A DNA stretch of 47,033 nt from contig NZ_JARGZA010000023.1 of NCBI RefSeq assembly GCF_030973515.1, positions 1-47,033 on the forward strand. Direction: 5' to 3'. The notes under the pieces are model-generated. The model was given only the letters and a program-made list of their open reading frames with translations. It was not told the origin of the DNA and made no database searches. Source of the DNA: Jannaschia maritima. Its GTDB lineage: Bacteria > Pseudomonadota > Alphaproteobacteria > Rhodobacterales > Rhodobacteraceae. Positions 10,214 to 19,418 of the stretch are shown one piece after another. The translations under genes and the position numbers were made by a program. Within the stretch, counting starts at the first letter, position 1, and each line of letters opens with the position of its first letter.

Positions 10214-13169
10214 TGGTCCGCTCTGACGCGATAGTGGCGAGCGCGCGCAAAACTGTGTCGGTGACCAGCGGTTTCTCCAGATGGGGCCGAGCGCGGGCCG
10301 CCAGGAACGATTGGACCCAGGGCGTGAGCGAGTCGCCCGTCATGAAGACCATCCGATCCGCCAGCGCCCGATCGGCGCGCGCGACCGCGTCGTGCAGTTC
10401 GGCCCCCGTCATGGACGGCATCTTCATGTCGCTCAGGATCGCGTCGAACCGTTCCGCCGCGATCAGCCGAAGCGCCACGGCCGGTTCGGTGGTCGAGCGG
10501 ACGACGCAATCCCGGCGCGTCAACATATCGGACAGCATCGCCACGACGTCCGGCTCGTCGTCTACGATCAGCACCCGCAGACCCGCGAGGGACGCCAGAT
10601 CGGCCTGTGGCATGGCGGGGGCCAGATCCGCGGCCGCGACGGGCAGCGTCAAGCGGAACCCCGCACCCTTGGTCCGATCGTCCAGCAGGGTCAGGCTGCC
10701 GCCATGCGCGGCGGCGATCCGATGCGCGAAGGACAGGCCGATCCCCGTGCCTTCGCCCACACCCTTGGTCGTCACGAAGGGCTCGAAGATGCGGGCCCGC
10801 AACGCGGCCGGGATGCCCGGTCCCGTATCGGTGACGTCCAGTTCCACAACCGCGCCCTTCGCGCGGGCCGTCAAGGTCACGACCTTTGGCACCGACAGCC
10901 CGCGCATGGCCTGTTCGGCATTGACCAGAAGGTTGCTCAGGACCTGTGCGATCTGGTCGGCATCGACCTCGACCGGGGGCAGGTCGGCGGGCACGTCGAC
11001 CCGCATCTCGGCCCCGGACGCGCGCAGACCGTAGCCCCCGACCTCGCACGCGGTCGCCGCGATCTCGGCCAAGGACGCGCGTTGTAATTGCTGCGGTCGC
11101 TGGCGGGCCATGGCCAGGAACATCCGCACGATCCGCCCGCAGCGCTCGGCCGCGGCCTCGATCCGCCGCGCCTTGTCCGAGACGCCGCCATCGGCTTCCT
11201 CGGCTAGCATCATCGAATAGCCCGACACGACCGACAGCGGGTTGTTCAACTCGTGCGCGACGCCCGCCAGCAACTCGCCCAGGGCGGACATCTTTTCCGA
11301 CTGGTGGGCCAGGTCGCGTTGGCGCCGAAGCTCCGCTTCCATCTCCAGCCGGGCGGTGATCTCGCGGAAGGTGAACATGTAGCCCCCCTGCGGGGTCCGC
11401 AGGGCCGACGCGAGCACCGTGCGCCCATCCGTAAACCGCATCTCGTAGTCGGTTTCGAGGTCTTGTCCCTGCTTCAAGACGGCCGCGACCGCCCCGCCGG
11501 GATGCCGGGTCAATTCCGGCGGCAGGATGTAGTGGTCGGCGTCAATCAGCCGCTGCACCGTCACCGCCGCGGACTCGCCCGGCTCGGGATAGGGGATGGA
11601 TCGGCAGAACAGTTCGCGCCACCGCCGATTCGCTAGGACGAAGCGGAAGTCGGCGTCGTACATCGCGATGCCTTCGTCCAGCGATTGGATCGCGCCCTCC
11701 AAGATCGCGCGGGCGTTCTCTTCGGCGTTCAGCCGTTCGGTGACGTCGGCGAAGGTCAGCAGGTAACCGCCCGACGGCGTGGGCCAGCGATTGGCATGAA
11801 GGCGGCGGCCGTCGGTCAGCGGGATCTCGACCGGTCCGGCGGAGTCCTCCGCCGCGTCGAAAAGCCGGACCACCAAGCCGTCCAGCGCGTCCCCGCCCGC
11901 GTCGTAGAACCCCGCCGCCTTCAACCGCTCCGCGATGGCCTGCGCCCGTTCGCCCGGCAGTTGCGGTCCGGAGAAGGGCGTGAAGATGTCCCGATAGGCC
12001 TTGTTCGTGCGGATCAGCCGCCACTCGGCGTCGAAGAGGCACAGGCCGTAATCCACCGACTCCACGAAGTCGTCCAGCACATCCGACACCCAGGCCCGGG
12101 CCGTGACGTCGTGCAGCGTCAGCAGATGGCCGCCATTCTCCGCCGCCTCACAATCGCCTTGGAACGTTCGGCCGTCGAACAGGGCCAACTCGATGCCCTT
12201 CGCGTTCTCCCGCACCAGGTCAACCAAGCGATCCACATAGTCAGACCGGGACAAGCCATCAGGCAGGACCACCCGTTCGCCCTCAACCAAGCGCGTCAGA
12301 AGGGCGGGCAGGCTTTCGGGGCCGTCATTCGTCGCGGCGGGGCTGACGACTTGCGCGAAAGCACGATTGGCCGAAACGAGCTTTAGATTGCTATCGTATT
12401 GGGCGAACGCGGTCGCCATGCGATCTGCCGTCCGCTCGAACGTGATGTCCCGATAGGTGACGAGGTAGCCACCCAATTCGGTCCGTGCGGAAGTGCATAA
12501 GAAGACGCGGCCATCCGCCATCGGAATTTCTACATCCTTGACGCAGGCGCGAATCATCCCGACGAAGCTCTCCGCTACGTCGTGCTCCGTTCCGCCTTTC
12601 GGGGACGCAAGAACCCCATTGGCAATGTTGCGTGCGATATGCGTAGCGAGTGGCTCGCCCGGCTTGGGCTCGAAACTCGGATAGAGTTCCTTGTAGGACG
12701 CGTTCGCCGTCACGAAGCACAGGTTCTCGTCCCACAGGATGACCCCGACCTCCATCGACTGGAACATCGCGTCCATGATCCGCAACGTCCGCGCCTCCGC
12801 GCGGCGGCGGTCGGTCACGTCGGACCACACGATGGTGCAACCGCCTTCGGCCGTAGGGGATCGGGAAAGGGTGAAGAGCCGTCCGTCACGGTGGGTCACG
12901 TCGGTCCGCTTGCGCGAATTGGCATCGCCCGCGGCGCGTTCGGCCTCAAGGATCGTTGGCCAATCCTCGACCCCTTCGAACGCGTCCGCTGCGACGATCG
13001 CGGCCGTCACCTCGGCCCTGGAGGTGCCGGGCGTCATCGCGTGGGCCGCGCCTTCGTTGATCTGCCGGTAGCGTTCGTTCGCCGTCACCAGGCGGTCGTC
13101 CGCGTCGAAGAGGACGAAACCCTCGTCCAGCGTCGCGATGGCGTCTTCCAGCAGGGTCAGCGTCGTCAT
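10206..13169 (-). CDS. Cytoplasmic multi-PAS hybrid sensor histidine kinase (987 aa)
   Basis: Sensor kinase with about five PAS-like modules in the first 600 residues, each opening with a variant of SLDEGIAMYDADFRFVLANR. Next come a dimerisation/phospho-acceptor domain with His at about 638 (VAHELNNPLSVVSGYS), an HATPase domain (VTDTGPGIP, GTGIGLSFAHRIAAAHGG), and a C-terminal receiver domain (LRVLIVDDEPDVV; phospho-Asp near 914 in LSDMKMPS). No membrane helices or signal peptide are seen, so it senses an intracellular cue. ATG 13169 has a GGAGGT four bases upstream; the in-frame GTG at 13175 overlaps that site. There is no Hpt domain, yet a separate OmpR regulator is encoded next, so the phosphate route is not obvious. 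Confidence 0.93.
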   Translation of the reverse strand: MTTLTLLEDAIATLDEGFVLFDADDRLVTANERYRQINEGAAHAMTPGTSRAEVTAAIVAADAFEGVEDWPTILEAERAAGDANSRKRTDVTHRDGRLFTLSRSPTAEGGCTIVWSDVTDRRRAEARTLRIMDAMFQSMEVGVILWDENLCFVTANASYKELYPSFEPKPGEPLATHIARNIANGVLASPKGGTEHDVAESFVGMIRACVKDVEIPMADGRVFLCTSARTELGGYLVTYRDITFERTADRMATAFAQYDSNLKLVSANRAFAQVVSPAATNDGPESLPALLTRLVEGERVVLPDGLSRSDYVDRLVDLVRENAKGIELALFDGRTFQGDCEAAENGGHLLTLHDVTARAWVSDVLDDFVESVDYGLCLFDAEWRLIRTNKAYRDIFTPFSGPQLPGERAQAIAERLKAAGFYDAGGDALDGLVVRLFDAAEDSAGPVEIPLTDGRRLHANRWPTPSGGYLLTFADVTERLNAEENARAILEGAIQSLDEGIAMYDADFRFVLANRRWRELFCRSIPYPEPGESAAVTVQRLIDADHYILPPELTRHPGGAVAAVLKQGQDLETDYEMRFTDGRTVLASALRTPQGGYMFTFREITARLEMEAELRRQRDLAHQSEKMSALGELLAGVAHELNNPLSVVSGYSMMLAEEADGGVSDKARRIEAAAERCGRIVRMFLAMARQRPQQLQRASLAEIAATACEVGGYGLRASGAEMRVDVPADLPPVEVDADQIAQVLSNLLVNAEQAMRGLSVPKVVTLTARAKGAVVELDVTDTGPGIPAALRARIFEPFVTTKGVGEGTGIGLSFAHRIAAAHGGSLTLLDDRTKGAGFRLTLPVAAADLAPAMPQADLASLAGLRVLIVDDEPDVVAMLSDMLTRRDCVVRSTTEPAVALRLIAAERFDAILSDMKMPSMTGAELHDAVARADRALADRMVFMTGDSLTPWVQSFLAARARPHLEKPLVTDTVLRALATIASERTNA

Positions 13170-13295
13170 CCGCACCTCCGGGCCCCGGCCTGACGTAGCG
13201 TCGCATCGTATCCGCTCGGTGTCACGCGGGCAGGTCGATTGTATCGATTGTGTCGGCCGCCCGGTCCCGGCCCGGAACCGGGCGGCCGCAAGCCA

Positions 13296-13799
13296 TCAGC
13301 AGAAGTCGGTCAACAGGACAAGGTCGTAATTCGGGCCGGTCCCGTCATCCGGGGGTTGGGGCGCATCGTCCAGTTCGTGCCCAAACGGCATGTGGTGGGA
13401 CACCCCCTGCTCCGGCTCGAACGATGCTTTGTCGCCCGGTATTTCGATCCCCGTGGGCGTCCGGTTGGGCAGTTCGTCCGTCTCGGCAGGCGACCGGAAC
13501 TCGAACTCCTCGGCGTTGGGGTCGATCTTGTGGGTCTCGAACTGGGGTGCCAGCGGCGGCTCGGGACGCCCCTCCTCCTCGGTCGGTGCGTTCTGGTAGT
13601 CGTTCGCGGCCATTCCCTGGCTGAACGGCGAATAGACCCAGCCGGGTGGCAGGTCACCGCTATCGGCTTCCTCGGTCTGCGGTGCCTCGACGTTCGTCGG
13701 CACGCGGCCGAGCGTGGGGTGATAGGTCCAGCCCTCGGGCAGTTCCCCATTTAGTCGCGACTCGCCGTCGATACCGTCCATCTTTATGAAAGCAGGCAT
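13296..13799 (-). CDS. Acidic protein of unknown function with two GWxYxP repeats (167 aa)
   Basis: I do not recognise a full-length family. The N-terminus MPAFIKMDGIDGESR resembles the first strand of Hcp-like proteins (FIKxDGIxGES), but the rest does not follow that fold. The central part has two related motifs, ELPEGWTYHPTLGRVP and DLPPGWVYSPFSQGMA, followed by a low-complexity, proline- and glutamate-rich stretch that is likely disordered, ending in LLTDFC. ATG 13799 has an AGAAGGA seven bases upstream, a good ribosome-binding site, which supports this as a real gene. It stands alone, with its own upstream region and no operon partner. Confidence 0.65.
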   Translation of the reverse strand: MPAFIKMDGIDGESRLNGELPEGWTYHPTLGRVPTNVEAPQTEEADSGDLPPGWVYSPFSQGMAANDYQNAPTEEEGRPEPPLAPQFETHKIDPNAEEFEFRSPAETDELPNRTPTGIEIPGDKASFEPEQGVSHHMPFGHELDDAPQPPDDGTGPNYDLVLLTDFC

Positions 13800-14143
13800 A
13801 GTGCAGTCCTTCTCATTCAATCTGATTGTTTCCCGATCTTCGTTCGGGTGGCGGCGTAATCGACCGTCCACGTATCGGTGCGACGTCCGCGAAGGTCTCG
13901 ATTGTAAGGATTGGCAGATACGTTTGTTACGGACTCACGCCTCGTCGACACGCTGCAACGTTTGACGCCTAGCGTCGCCTAAAGGTCTAATTTTTCGAAC
14001 CGGGCCCGCACGTCACCTTGGAGCAGGTCCATACCGCCATTCAAGCATGCCCAACCGGAACGTTTTGGCAGCAACGCTGCAAATGCGGTTGAGGCAGGCT
14101 GCCGTATAGTGTTGCTCCGGCTCCGATCTCTCCAATTCGCTGG
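13800..14143. other. Intergenic stretch without recognised gene
   Basis: These 344 bases separate the acidic protein start from the TctA stop. They should contain the promoter of the minus-strand gene starting at 13799. I see no convincing tRNA, repeat or strong T-tailed hairpin in it. Confidence 0.5.
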
Positions 14144-15640
14144 CTACTCAACAGCCGATCTATTCGAATGCCGGCGGACCCATGGGAGAACCAGCGGCAT
14201 GACGAACAGCAAGCCGGCGATGACGACGAAGACTGCCGAGACGGGCCTTTGGAGGAAACTCAACCACGATCCATCCGCGGAGATCAGCGCGGCGCGCAGG
14301 TTGAATTCCGCGAGCGGCGTCAGCACCAACGCGATCACGAACGGACCGATGGGCAGCCGCATCACGCGAAACAGGATCCCGAACAGGCCGAAGGCGAACA
14401 TCACCCAGACGTCGAAGACGCGGTTATTCCCGGCGTAGGCCCCGATCACGCAGAAGAGCAGGATGATCGGGATCAGATACGTCTTGGGCACCGTCATTAG
14501 CCGCGCCAATCCGCGCAGCGAAACGAGCATGACGATCAGCATGACGACATTGGCCACGAGCAGCGTGCTCATGAAGCCGTAGACGATCTCGGGGTTGTCC
14601 TGCAGCAGAAGGGGACCGACGCGGATGTTGTTGATCGTCAGCGCCGCGATCAGGAAGACGTCGATGATCGAACCGGGGATGCCCATCGTCACCATGGGGA
14701 TGATGGCACCGCCGACGGTAGCGTTGTTCGCGGTCTCGGAAGCGATGACGCCTTCTTCGCAGCCGGTGCCGTAGCGTTCCGGTGTCTTGGACAGCGTCTT
14801 CGCCGCCCCGTAGGCCAGGATTGAGCCGATGGATCCTCCGACGCCGGGCAGGATGCCGACCCAGGTGCCGATCAAGGCCGACCGGATCAAATTAACCCAG
14901 TGGCGCGTGACCGCCCCCAGCGACAACACGAGACGGGACGATTGCAGGCGGATGACTTCCGCCTTGGCACCCGGTGCCGCGTCGGCCAGTAATTGCGAGA
15001 CTGCGAAAACGCCGATCAGCACCGCCAGCAGGTCGAAGCCGCCGAGCATCCGGTCGAAGCCGAAGGTCAGGCGCGGTTGCGCGGTGACGGGGTCGAGGCC
15101 GGGCAGGGCAACCAGCACGCCTAGCATGGCGGCGATCAGCCCGCGCGTCATGGATCCCTCGCTCAACGACGAAATTAGGACGAGCGCGGAGAAGATGATC
15201 GCGAAGTATTCGTGCGGCCCGAAGGTCAGCGCGAAGGCCACAAGCGGCGGGGCCAGCAGCACCAGCGCCATCCACGAGACGACACCGCCGAAGAAGGAGG
15301 CGATGATCCCCAATTGGAGCGCGCGCGCCGCCTCGCCCCGGCGGGCCATCGGCATGGCGTCCAAGGTAGTCATCAGGTTCGACGGCGAGCCGGGAATGTT
15401 GAGCAGCGAGGCGGAGATTAATCCGCCTGAGATCGAGCCGACATACATGCCCACGAGCAGTGCTATGGCGTCGAGGGGGTTCCACCCGAAGGTCAGCGGA
15501 AGCGACAGGGCGATCAGCATTCCGCCGTTCAGGCCTGGGATCGCGCCGGCTACGATTCCCAGCACCGTACCTAGTACGATCAACGCGAACGGATAAGGTG
15601 CGAGCATCGTCGCGAAGGAGGCGGCCAGTTCCCCGATCAT
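14144..15640 (-). CDS. Tripartite tricarboxylate transporter large permease, TctA family (498 aa)
   Basis: Large membrane subunit of a TTT importer with 10-12 hydrophobic segments. Family hallmarks include the early GAIPGLNGGMLIALSLPLTFGW and the segment GILPGVGGSIGSILAYGAAK in the second half, a duplicated GxxPGxGG-type motif, plus ASETANNATVGGAIIPMVTMGIPG. The length of about 500 residues is normal. Its start overlaps the TctB-like stop by 4 bases (ATGA). It is the last gene of the unit that begins with the enolase-like gene at 19400. The substrate is probably a carboxylate or sugar acid, inferred from the neighbours. Confidence 0.93.
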   Translation of the reverse strand: MIGELAASFATMLAPYPFALIVLGTVLGIVAGAIPGLNGGMLIALSLPLTFGWNPLDAIALLVGMYVGSISGGLISASLLNIPGSPSNLMTTLDAMPMARRGEAARALQLGIIASFFGGVVSWMALVLLAPPLVAFALTFGPHEYFAIIFSALVLISSLSEGSMTRGLIAAMLGVLVALPGLDPVTAQPRLTFGFDRMLGGFDLLAVLIGVFAVSQLLADAAPGAKAEVIRLQSSRLVLSLGAVTRHWVNLIRSALIGTWVGILPGVGGSIGSILAYGAAKTLSKTPERYGTGCEEGVIASETANNATVGGAIIPMVTMGIPGSIIDVFLIAALTINNIRVGPLLLQDNPEIVYGFMSTLLVANVVMLIVMLVSLRGLARLMTVPKTYLIPIILLFCVIGAYAGNNRVFDVWVMFAFGLFGILFRVMRLPIGPFVIALVLTPLAEFNLRAALISADGSWLSFLQRPVSAVFVVIAGLLFVMPLVLPWVRRHSNRSAVE

Positions 15641-16098
15641 CCGATCAGCACCACGAAGACTTGGGTGAAGACGACCCAGGCCGCGGCTGTCGCGGCGAGG
15701 GCCGCAGCGGCCGCGATTGCCACGGCGCGGGGGGCCCGCTCCCCCAGGCCGAGCGCGATCGCGAAGATCATCGCCGCCGCGCTGGGATAGAACGGCACCA
15801 GGCCGAAGGTGAGGTTGAGCACGAACAGGGCTAGGATCGACGCGGTAAGGGCCGGACGGGCGAGACGTGCGTCGAAGGTCAGTTGCCCCGCCGTCCGCCC
15901 GCCTCTCACCGCTTCCAAGATCAGAAAGCAGGCCAGGACGGACAGGGCCCCGCCCGCCAGCATAACGAGATAGCCCGTTCCGAAGGCCGTATCGAGGAAG
16001 GAGGGCGGGATGGCGGCCCCCTCCCGCCAGACGAAAGCGCCCAGCAGCAGGAGGACCACGCCCGCCGCGACATCAAAGCCGCGCCGCGACAGCTGCAT
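15637..16098 (-). CDS. Tripartite tricarboxylate transporter small permease, TctB family (153 aa)
   Basis: Small membrane protein with four predicted helices, the first from residue 9 (FDVAAGVVLLLLGAFVWREG), as in TctB proteins of about 150 residues. It sits between the TctC-like binding protein (4 bases upstream) and TctA (4-base overlap). Sequence conservation in this family is low, so the identification rests largely on size, topology and order. ATG 16098 matches the family start MxLSRRGFD. Confidence 0.88.
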   Translation of the reverse strand: MQLSRRGFDVAAGVVLLLLGAFVWREGAAIPPSFLDTAFGTGYLVMLAGGALSVLACFLILEAVRGGRTAGQLTFDARLARPALTASILALFVLNLTFGLVPFYPSAAAMIFAIALGLGERAPRAVAIAAAAALAATAAAWVVFTQVFVVLIG

Positions 16099-16102
16099 GA
16101 CG

Positions 16103-17074
16103 CTACCGGATCGACGCGGCGACGGACTGGATCGTCTCCCACCGCTCGGCCAGCGTCGCCTCCAAGGCATCGCCGCGCAGGAAGTTGGGCAGGATGGCCC
16201 GCTCGGTCAGGGTCGTGCGGATCGTCTCGTCCGCCATCGTCGTCTCCAGCGCGTCAGCCAACGTAGCGATGCGGTCCGTGGGTGTGTCCTTCGGCGCATA
16301 CCAGACGTAGTCGAGCCCGATCTCGATCGGGAAGCCCGCTTCGGTCGCCGTGGCCACATCGGGCAGGGCAGGGTCGCGTTCGGCGGCGAAGACGGTGACG
16401 GCCCGGACCTCCCCCGCGGCGACCTGGTCCAGGACTTCGGATACAGTGAAGGTGCCGACGTCGATATTGCCGCCCAGAAGCGCCGTCATCGACGGTCCGC
16501 CCCCGCCCACGGGGACGAAGTTCACGTCGTAGTCCGGTACGTTCATTAACATCTGGAGGAACGCGAAATGGTTCCCTGCGCCCGCCGAGATCCCCAGCTT
16601 GGGCCGACTGTCATCGGCGACCGCGTCGAAGAAGTCGCCGGCGGAGGCCATGGGGCTGTCGGCCCGCACCGCGATCACCTGCGTTTCGGAGGCCAGTTGG
16701 GCGATGGGCGTCAAGCTGTCCGGACCCATCTGATTGGCGCCCATCGCCGACGAGGTCAGCAGCGCCACATGGGTGGACAGCAGCGTGTAGCCGTCCGGGT
16801 CGCTGCGGGCGACTTCCTGCGCGCCGATGGCGGTGCCCCCGCCGGTGACGTTGACGACGGCGATGCTGGCACCCAGCGTTTCCGCGGTGGGTGCGGCGAT
16901 CAGGCGGCTGAAGACGTCGGTGCCGCCGCCGGCCCCGTGCGGCACGACGAGGCGGATAGGCTCCTCCGGGTACGCTTGGGCGAGGGCGGGGCCCGTCAAC
17001 GCCGCCAGGCCGAGCGGCGCGGCGAGGATCGCGCGGATCATCGCGCGGCGTGTCTTCGTCGGGATAAGGGTCAT
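16103..17074 (-). CDS. Tripartite tricarboxylate transporter substrate-binding protein, TctC/Bug family (323 aa)
   Basis: Periplasmic binding protein. A signal peptide (residues about 1-33, basic KTRRAMIRA, then a hydrophobic stretch to ALA-QA) precedes the Bug-family opening YPEEPIRLVVPHGAGGGTDVF with its GGGTD ligand loop. Further family segments are GDFFDAVADDSRPKLGISAG and FVPVGGGGPSMTALLGGNID. The ATG at 17074 has GGAGGAAA upstream and yields the proper signal peptide. It would capture a carboxylate and hand it to TctB/TctA downstream. Gap to the upstream solute-binding-like gene is 17 bases. Confidence 0.93.
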   Translation of the reverse strand: MTLIPTKTRRAMIRAILAAPLGLAALTGPALAQAYPEEPIRLVVPHGAGGGTDVFSRLIAAPTAETLGASIAVVNVTGGGTAIGAQEVARSDPDGYTLLSTHVALLTSSAMGANQMGPDSLTPIAQLASETQVIAVRADSPMASAGDFFDAVADDSRPKLGISAGAGNHFAFLQMLMNVPDYDVNFVPVGGGGPSMTALLGGNIDVGTFTVSEVLDQVAAGEVRAVTVFAAERDPALPDVATATEAGFPIEIGLDYVWYAPKDTPTDRIATLADALETTMADETIRTTLTERAILPNFLRGDALEATLAERWETIQSVAASIR

Positions 17075-17091
17075 CGTGGTTTCCTCCGTTG

Positions 17092-18282
17092 TCACGATAG
17101 ATCGGTGCCGGGCCGCGGGGGTTCTTCGGTCCCGGTGGCCCGCCGCCATTGATGTGCGATGTCGGATGCCAGAGCGGCGTCCGTGACGTCCCCTGCCAGC
17201 CAGCGGGCCGTCGCCAATCCGCAGGCATGCTGGAACGGGATGTATCCGGGGAACCGCGGCCGCAGCGACGCGCGCGTCATGCTTCGCCGGGTCGCTTCGC
17301 GGGCACCCCCATAGGGCGCGTCGCTCGGCCCGTCGTCCCACGCGCCGACAGCGGCCGGTTGGCCGTGATGGTCGCAGACAAGCGCGACCTGTGACGGACC
17401 CGACACCAGCGTGCGTAGGAAAGCGGTCGCCGCCTCGACGTCCCGGCAACGCTGCGTGATCCCCAGGCCGGCCCCACCCAGCACCGTCCCGGCGGCGGGA
17501 TCAGCACCGGGCCCCGCGAAATCGGCGAAGCGCAAGCGCCGTGGCGTATCGTCCTCGGCATAGGTCAGATAATGATATGCGAGCGGCGCATAGGCGATGG
17601 GGGCCGGGTCGTCGGCGCGGGACATCGCTTCGTGCAGGTCGATCGCGTCCCAGTCGATCCCCCGCCCGTCGCTAAGGTTCCAGATCGCGCGCAAGCGGTC
17701 CATCGCCTCGCGCAGGACCGTTTCGTCGATTGGAATGTCGACGGACGGGGACTCGGCGAGCGGGGCGCCCAGATTGGCGCACAGCGCCAGGAGGGCCAGA
17801 AAGCCGTGGGGCGCCTTTGCCGCGAAGCCCAGGGCGCGGCCGGCCGCCCGTTCGCGCGCGCCGCAGGCCAGGACGGCGTCCCAGCCATCGGGCGGGGCGT
17901 CGATCAGATCGGGCCGCCAGATCGCCGTTTGGGTGGCCCCGTCCATCGGAAGGCCCCATAGCCATCCGTCGTGGCGGTAGCTTTCCAAGGATCGCCCGAT
18001 GAACCCGTCGTCCCGCAGGCCGCCCGGCGCCAACGCGTCCGGATCGAGCGGACGCAGCAGCCCGTCGCGAGCGATGGCCCCGCAGAAGGGGTGATCGAAC
18101 ACGACCAGATCATAGCGGGCGGCCAGATCGGGGCCGAGCGCGCTTTCGAAGCCCGATAGGGGCTGCACGTCCCATTCGACGCGGACGCCGTGGTCCGTCG
18201 CGAAGGCACGGGCTGCCGCATCCATTGGCGCGGTGGCCCGGCGGTGGCCCCAGCCCAGACCGCGAAGGACGCGTTCGCTCAT
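17092..18282 (-). CDS. ABC-type extracellular solute-binding-like protein without signal peptide (396 aa)
   Basis: Resembles family 1 (sugar-type) ABC solute-binding proteins: WDVQPLSGFESALGPDLAARYDLVVFD near the start, GLPMDGATQTAIWRPDLI about residue 105, and GTVLGGAGLGITQRCRDVEAATAFLRTLV in the C-terminal half. Unusually, it starts MSERVLRGLGWGHRRATAPM with no signal peptide, and there are no ABC permease or ATPase genes nearby, only TTT transporter genes. ATG 18282 overlaps the enolase-like stop by 4 bases. A cytoplasmic ligand-binding or chaperone-like role is possible, but I do not know the function. An N-terminal start error is unlikely because the upstream DNA codes for the enolase-like protein. 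Confidence 0.75.
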   Translation of the reverse strand: MSERVLRGLGWGHRRATAPMDAAARAFATDHGVRVEWDVQPLSGFESALGPDLAARYDLVVFDHPFCGAIARDGLLRPLDPDALAPGGLRDDGFIGRSLESYRHDGWLWGLPMDGATQTAIWRPDLIDAPPDGWDAVLACGARERAAGRALGFAAKAPHGFLALLALCANLGAPLAESPSVDIPIDETVLREAMDRLRAIWNLSDGRGIDWDAIDLHEAMSRADDPAPIAYAPLAYHYLTYAEDDTPRRLRFADFAGPGADPAAGTVLGGAGLGITQRCRDVEAATAFLRTLVSGPSQVALVCDHHGQPAAVGAWDDGPSDAPYGGAREATRRSMTRASLRPRFPGYIPFQHACGLATARWLAGDVTDAALASDIAHQWRRATGTEEPPRPGTDLS

Positions 18283-19400
18283 GCCCGCTCCTCCGCCGCC
18301 AGGATGTCGTGCAGCGAGAGGGGGATGCCGAGACCCGGCCGGTCCGGTGCGACGATGGCACCGCCGCTTCGCTTCCAGCCCGACGCCCACAGGTGTTCGT
18401 GAAGCCCCTGGTGCAGGATGTGGTGCTCGACGCCATCGCAATTGGGGATCGCGCCGCCGAGATGTACGCTGGCGGCCAGGCCGACCGCAGAGGTCGCGCA
18501 GTGCAGGCTGACCTGGCGGTGGTGGGCGCGGGCCATCGCGGCGAGATCACGCCCCCGGCTCAGCCCGCCGGCCAGGGTCACGTCGTATTGCAGGAACTGC
18601 ACCACGTCCCGTTCTAGGATGTCCCGCATCAACTTGACACTCGATTGCAGCTCGGGACCGGCCAAGGGGATGCCGACCGCGTCTCGGATACGGGACCAGC
18701 CTGCAAGATCCAGCGCGGCGGTCGGCGCTTCGAGGAAGTGCAGGTCGAACGGCACCAGGGCCCGGGCCAACCGGATCGCCTGACCCAGCGTCGGCGCAAA
18801 CATGGCGTCCACCATCAGCGGCACATCCGGGCCGATAGCCTCGCGGATCGCGGCGACCCGCGCTACGTCCTCCGCAAGCGGGGCGGCGCCAGCCTTGATC
18901 TTGATCCCATTATTGCCTTCCGCCACCGCGGCGGCCATCTCGCGCGCCAGGCTTTCCGGCGTGATCGCGTCGCCGTACATGCCACCGCTGGCATAGGTTC
19001 GCACCCTGTCGGAATGCCCGCCCAGCAATCGCCAGAGCGGTTGGTTCACGATCTTGCCGAACAGATCCCACAGGGCGATGTCGATGCCGGCCAGTATGGG
19101 GCCGAATCCGTCGGCGCGCCCGCTCAGCGTCTGGCGGTCTTCCAGCGAGGCGATCAGCGCACCGATGGCCCGGGGATCGTGTCCGATCAGGTGCGGGGCG
19201 ACGTCGCGGGCGACCGTCAGTTCCAGAACGTCCGTCGAATTGTGCCCGTCGGTGTAGATCTCGCCCAAACCCGACAGCCCGGTATCCGTTTCGACGGAAA
19301 CGAGGACGTATCGCCGTTCCGACCAGACATGATGGGTGTTGCGCGGGGCGTCGGCATATTCCCGTCGGATGGTCGCGGCTTTGACATCGGTGATCTTCAC
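18279..19400 (-). CDS. Enolase superfamily sugar-acid dehydratase (mandelate racemase/muconate lactonizing group, 373 aa)
   Basis: Two-domain enolase-superfamily enzyme that abstracts the proton next to a carboxylate. Residues readable from the sequence: KxK at K167/K169 (GIKIKAG), metal ligands D198 (MVDAMFAP), E224 (FLEAP) and E250 (AGPEL), then D273 (QYDVT) and H300 (VSLHCATS). This is the mandelate racemase type pattern with a His-Asp dyad, common in dehydratases of gluconate- or galactarate-like acids. The exact substrate cannot be read. It is the first gene of the unit containing TctCBA and lies directly behind the LacI operator at 19419-19438, so it is probably repressed by the divergent regulator. 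Confidence 0.88.
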   Translation of the reverse strand: MKITDVKAATIRREYADAPRNTHHVWSERRYVLVSVETDTGLSGLGEIYTDGHNSTDVLELTVARDVAPHLIGHDPRAIGALIASLEDRQTLSGRADGFGPILAGIDIALWDLFGKIVNQPLWRLLGGHSDRVRTYASGGMYGDAITPESLAREMAAAVAEGNNGIKIKAGAAPLAEDVARVAAIREAIGPDVPLMVDAMFAPTLGQAIRLARALVPFDLHFLEAPTAALDLAGWSRIRDAVGIPLAGPELQSSVKLMRDILERDVVQFLQYDVTLAGGLSRGRDLAAMARAHHRQVSLHCATSAVGLAASVHLGGAIPNCDGVEHHILHQGLHEHLWASGWKRSGGAIVAPDRPGLGIPLSLHDILAAEERA

Positions 19401-19418
19401 GGCCTGCGTCCTTCGACG

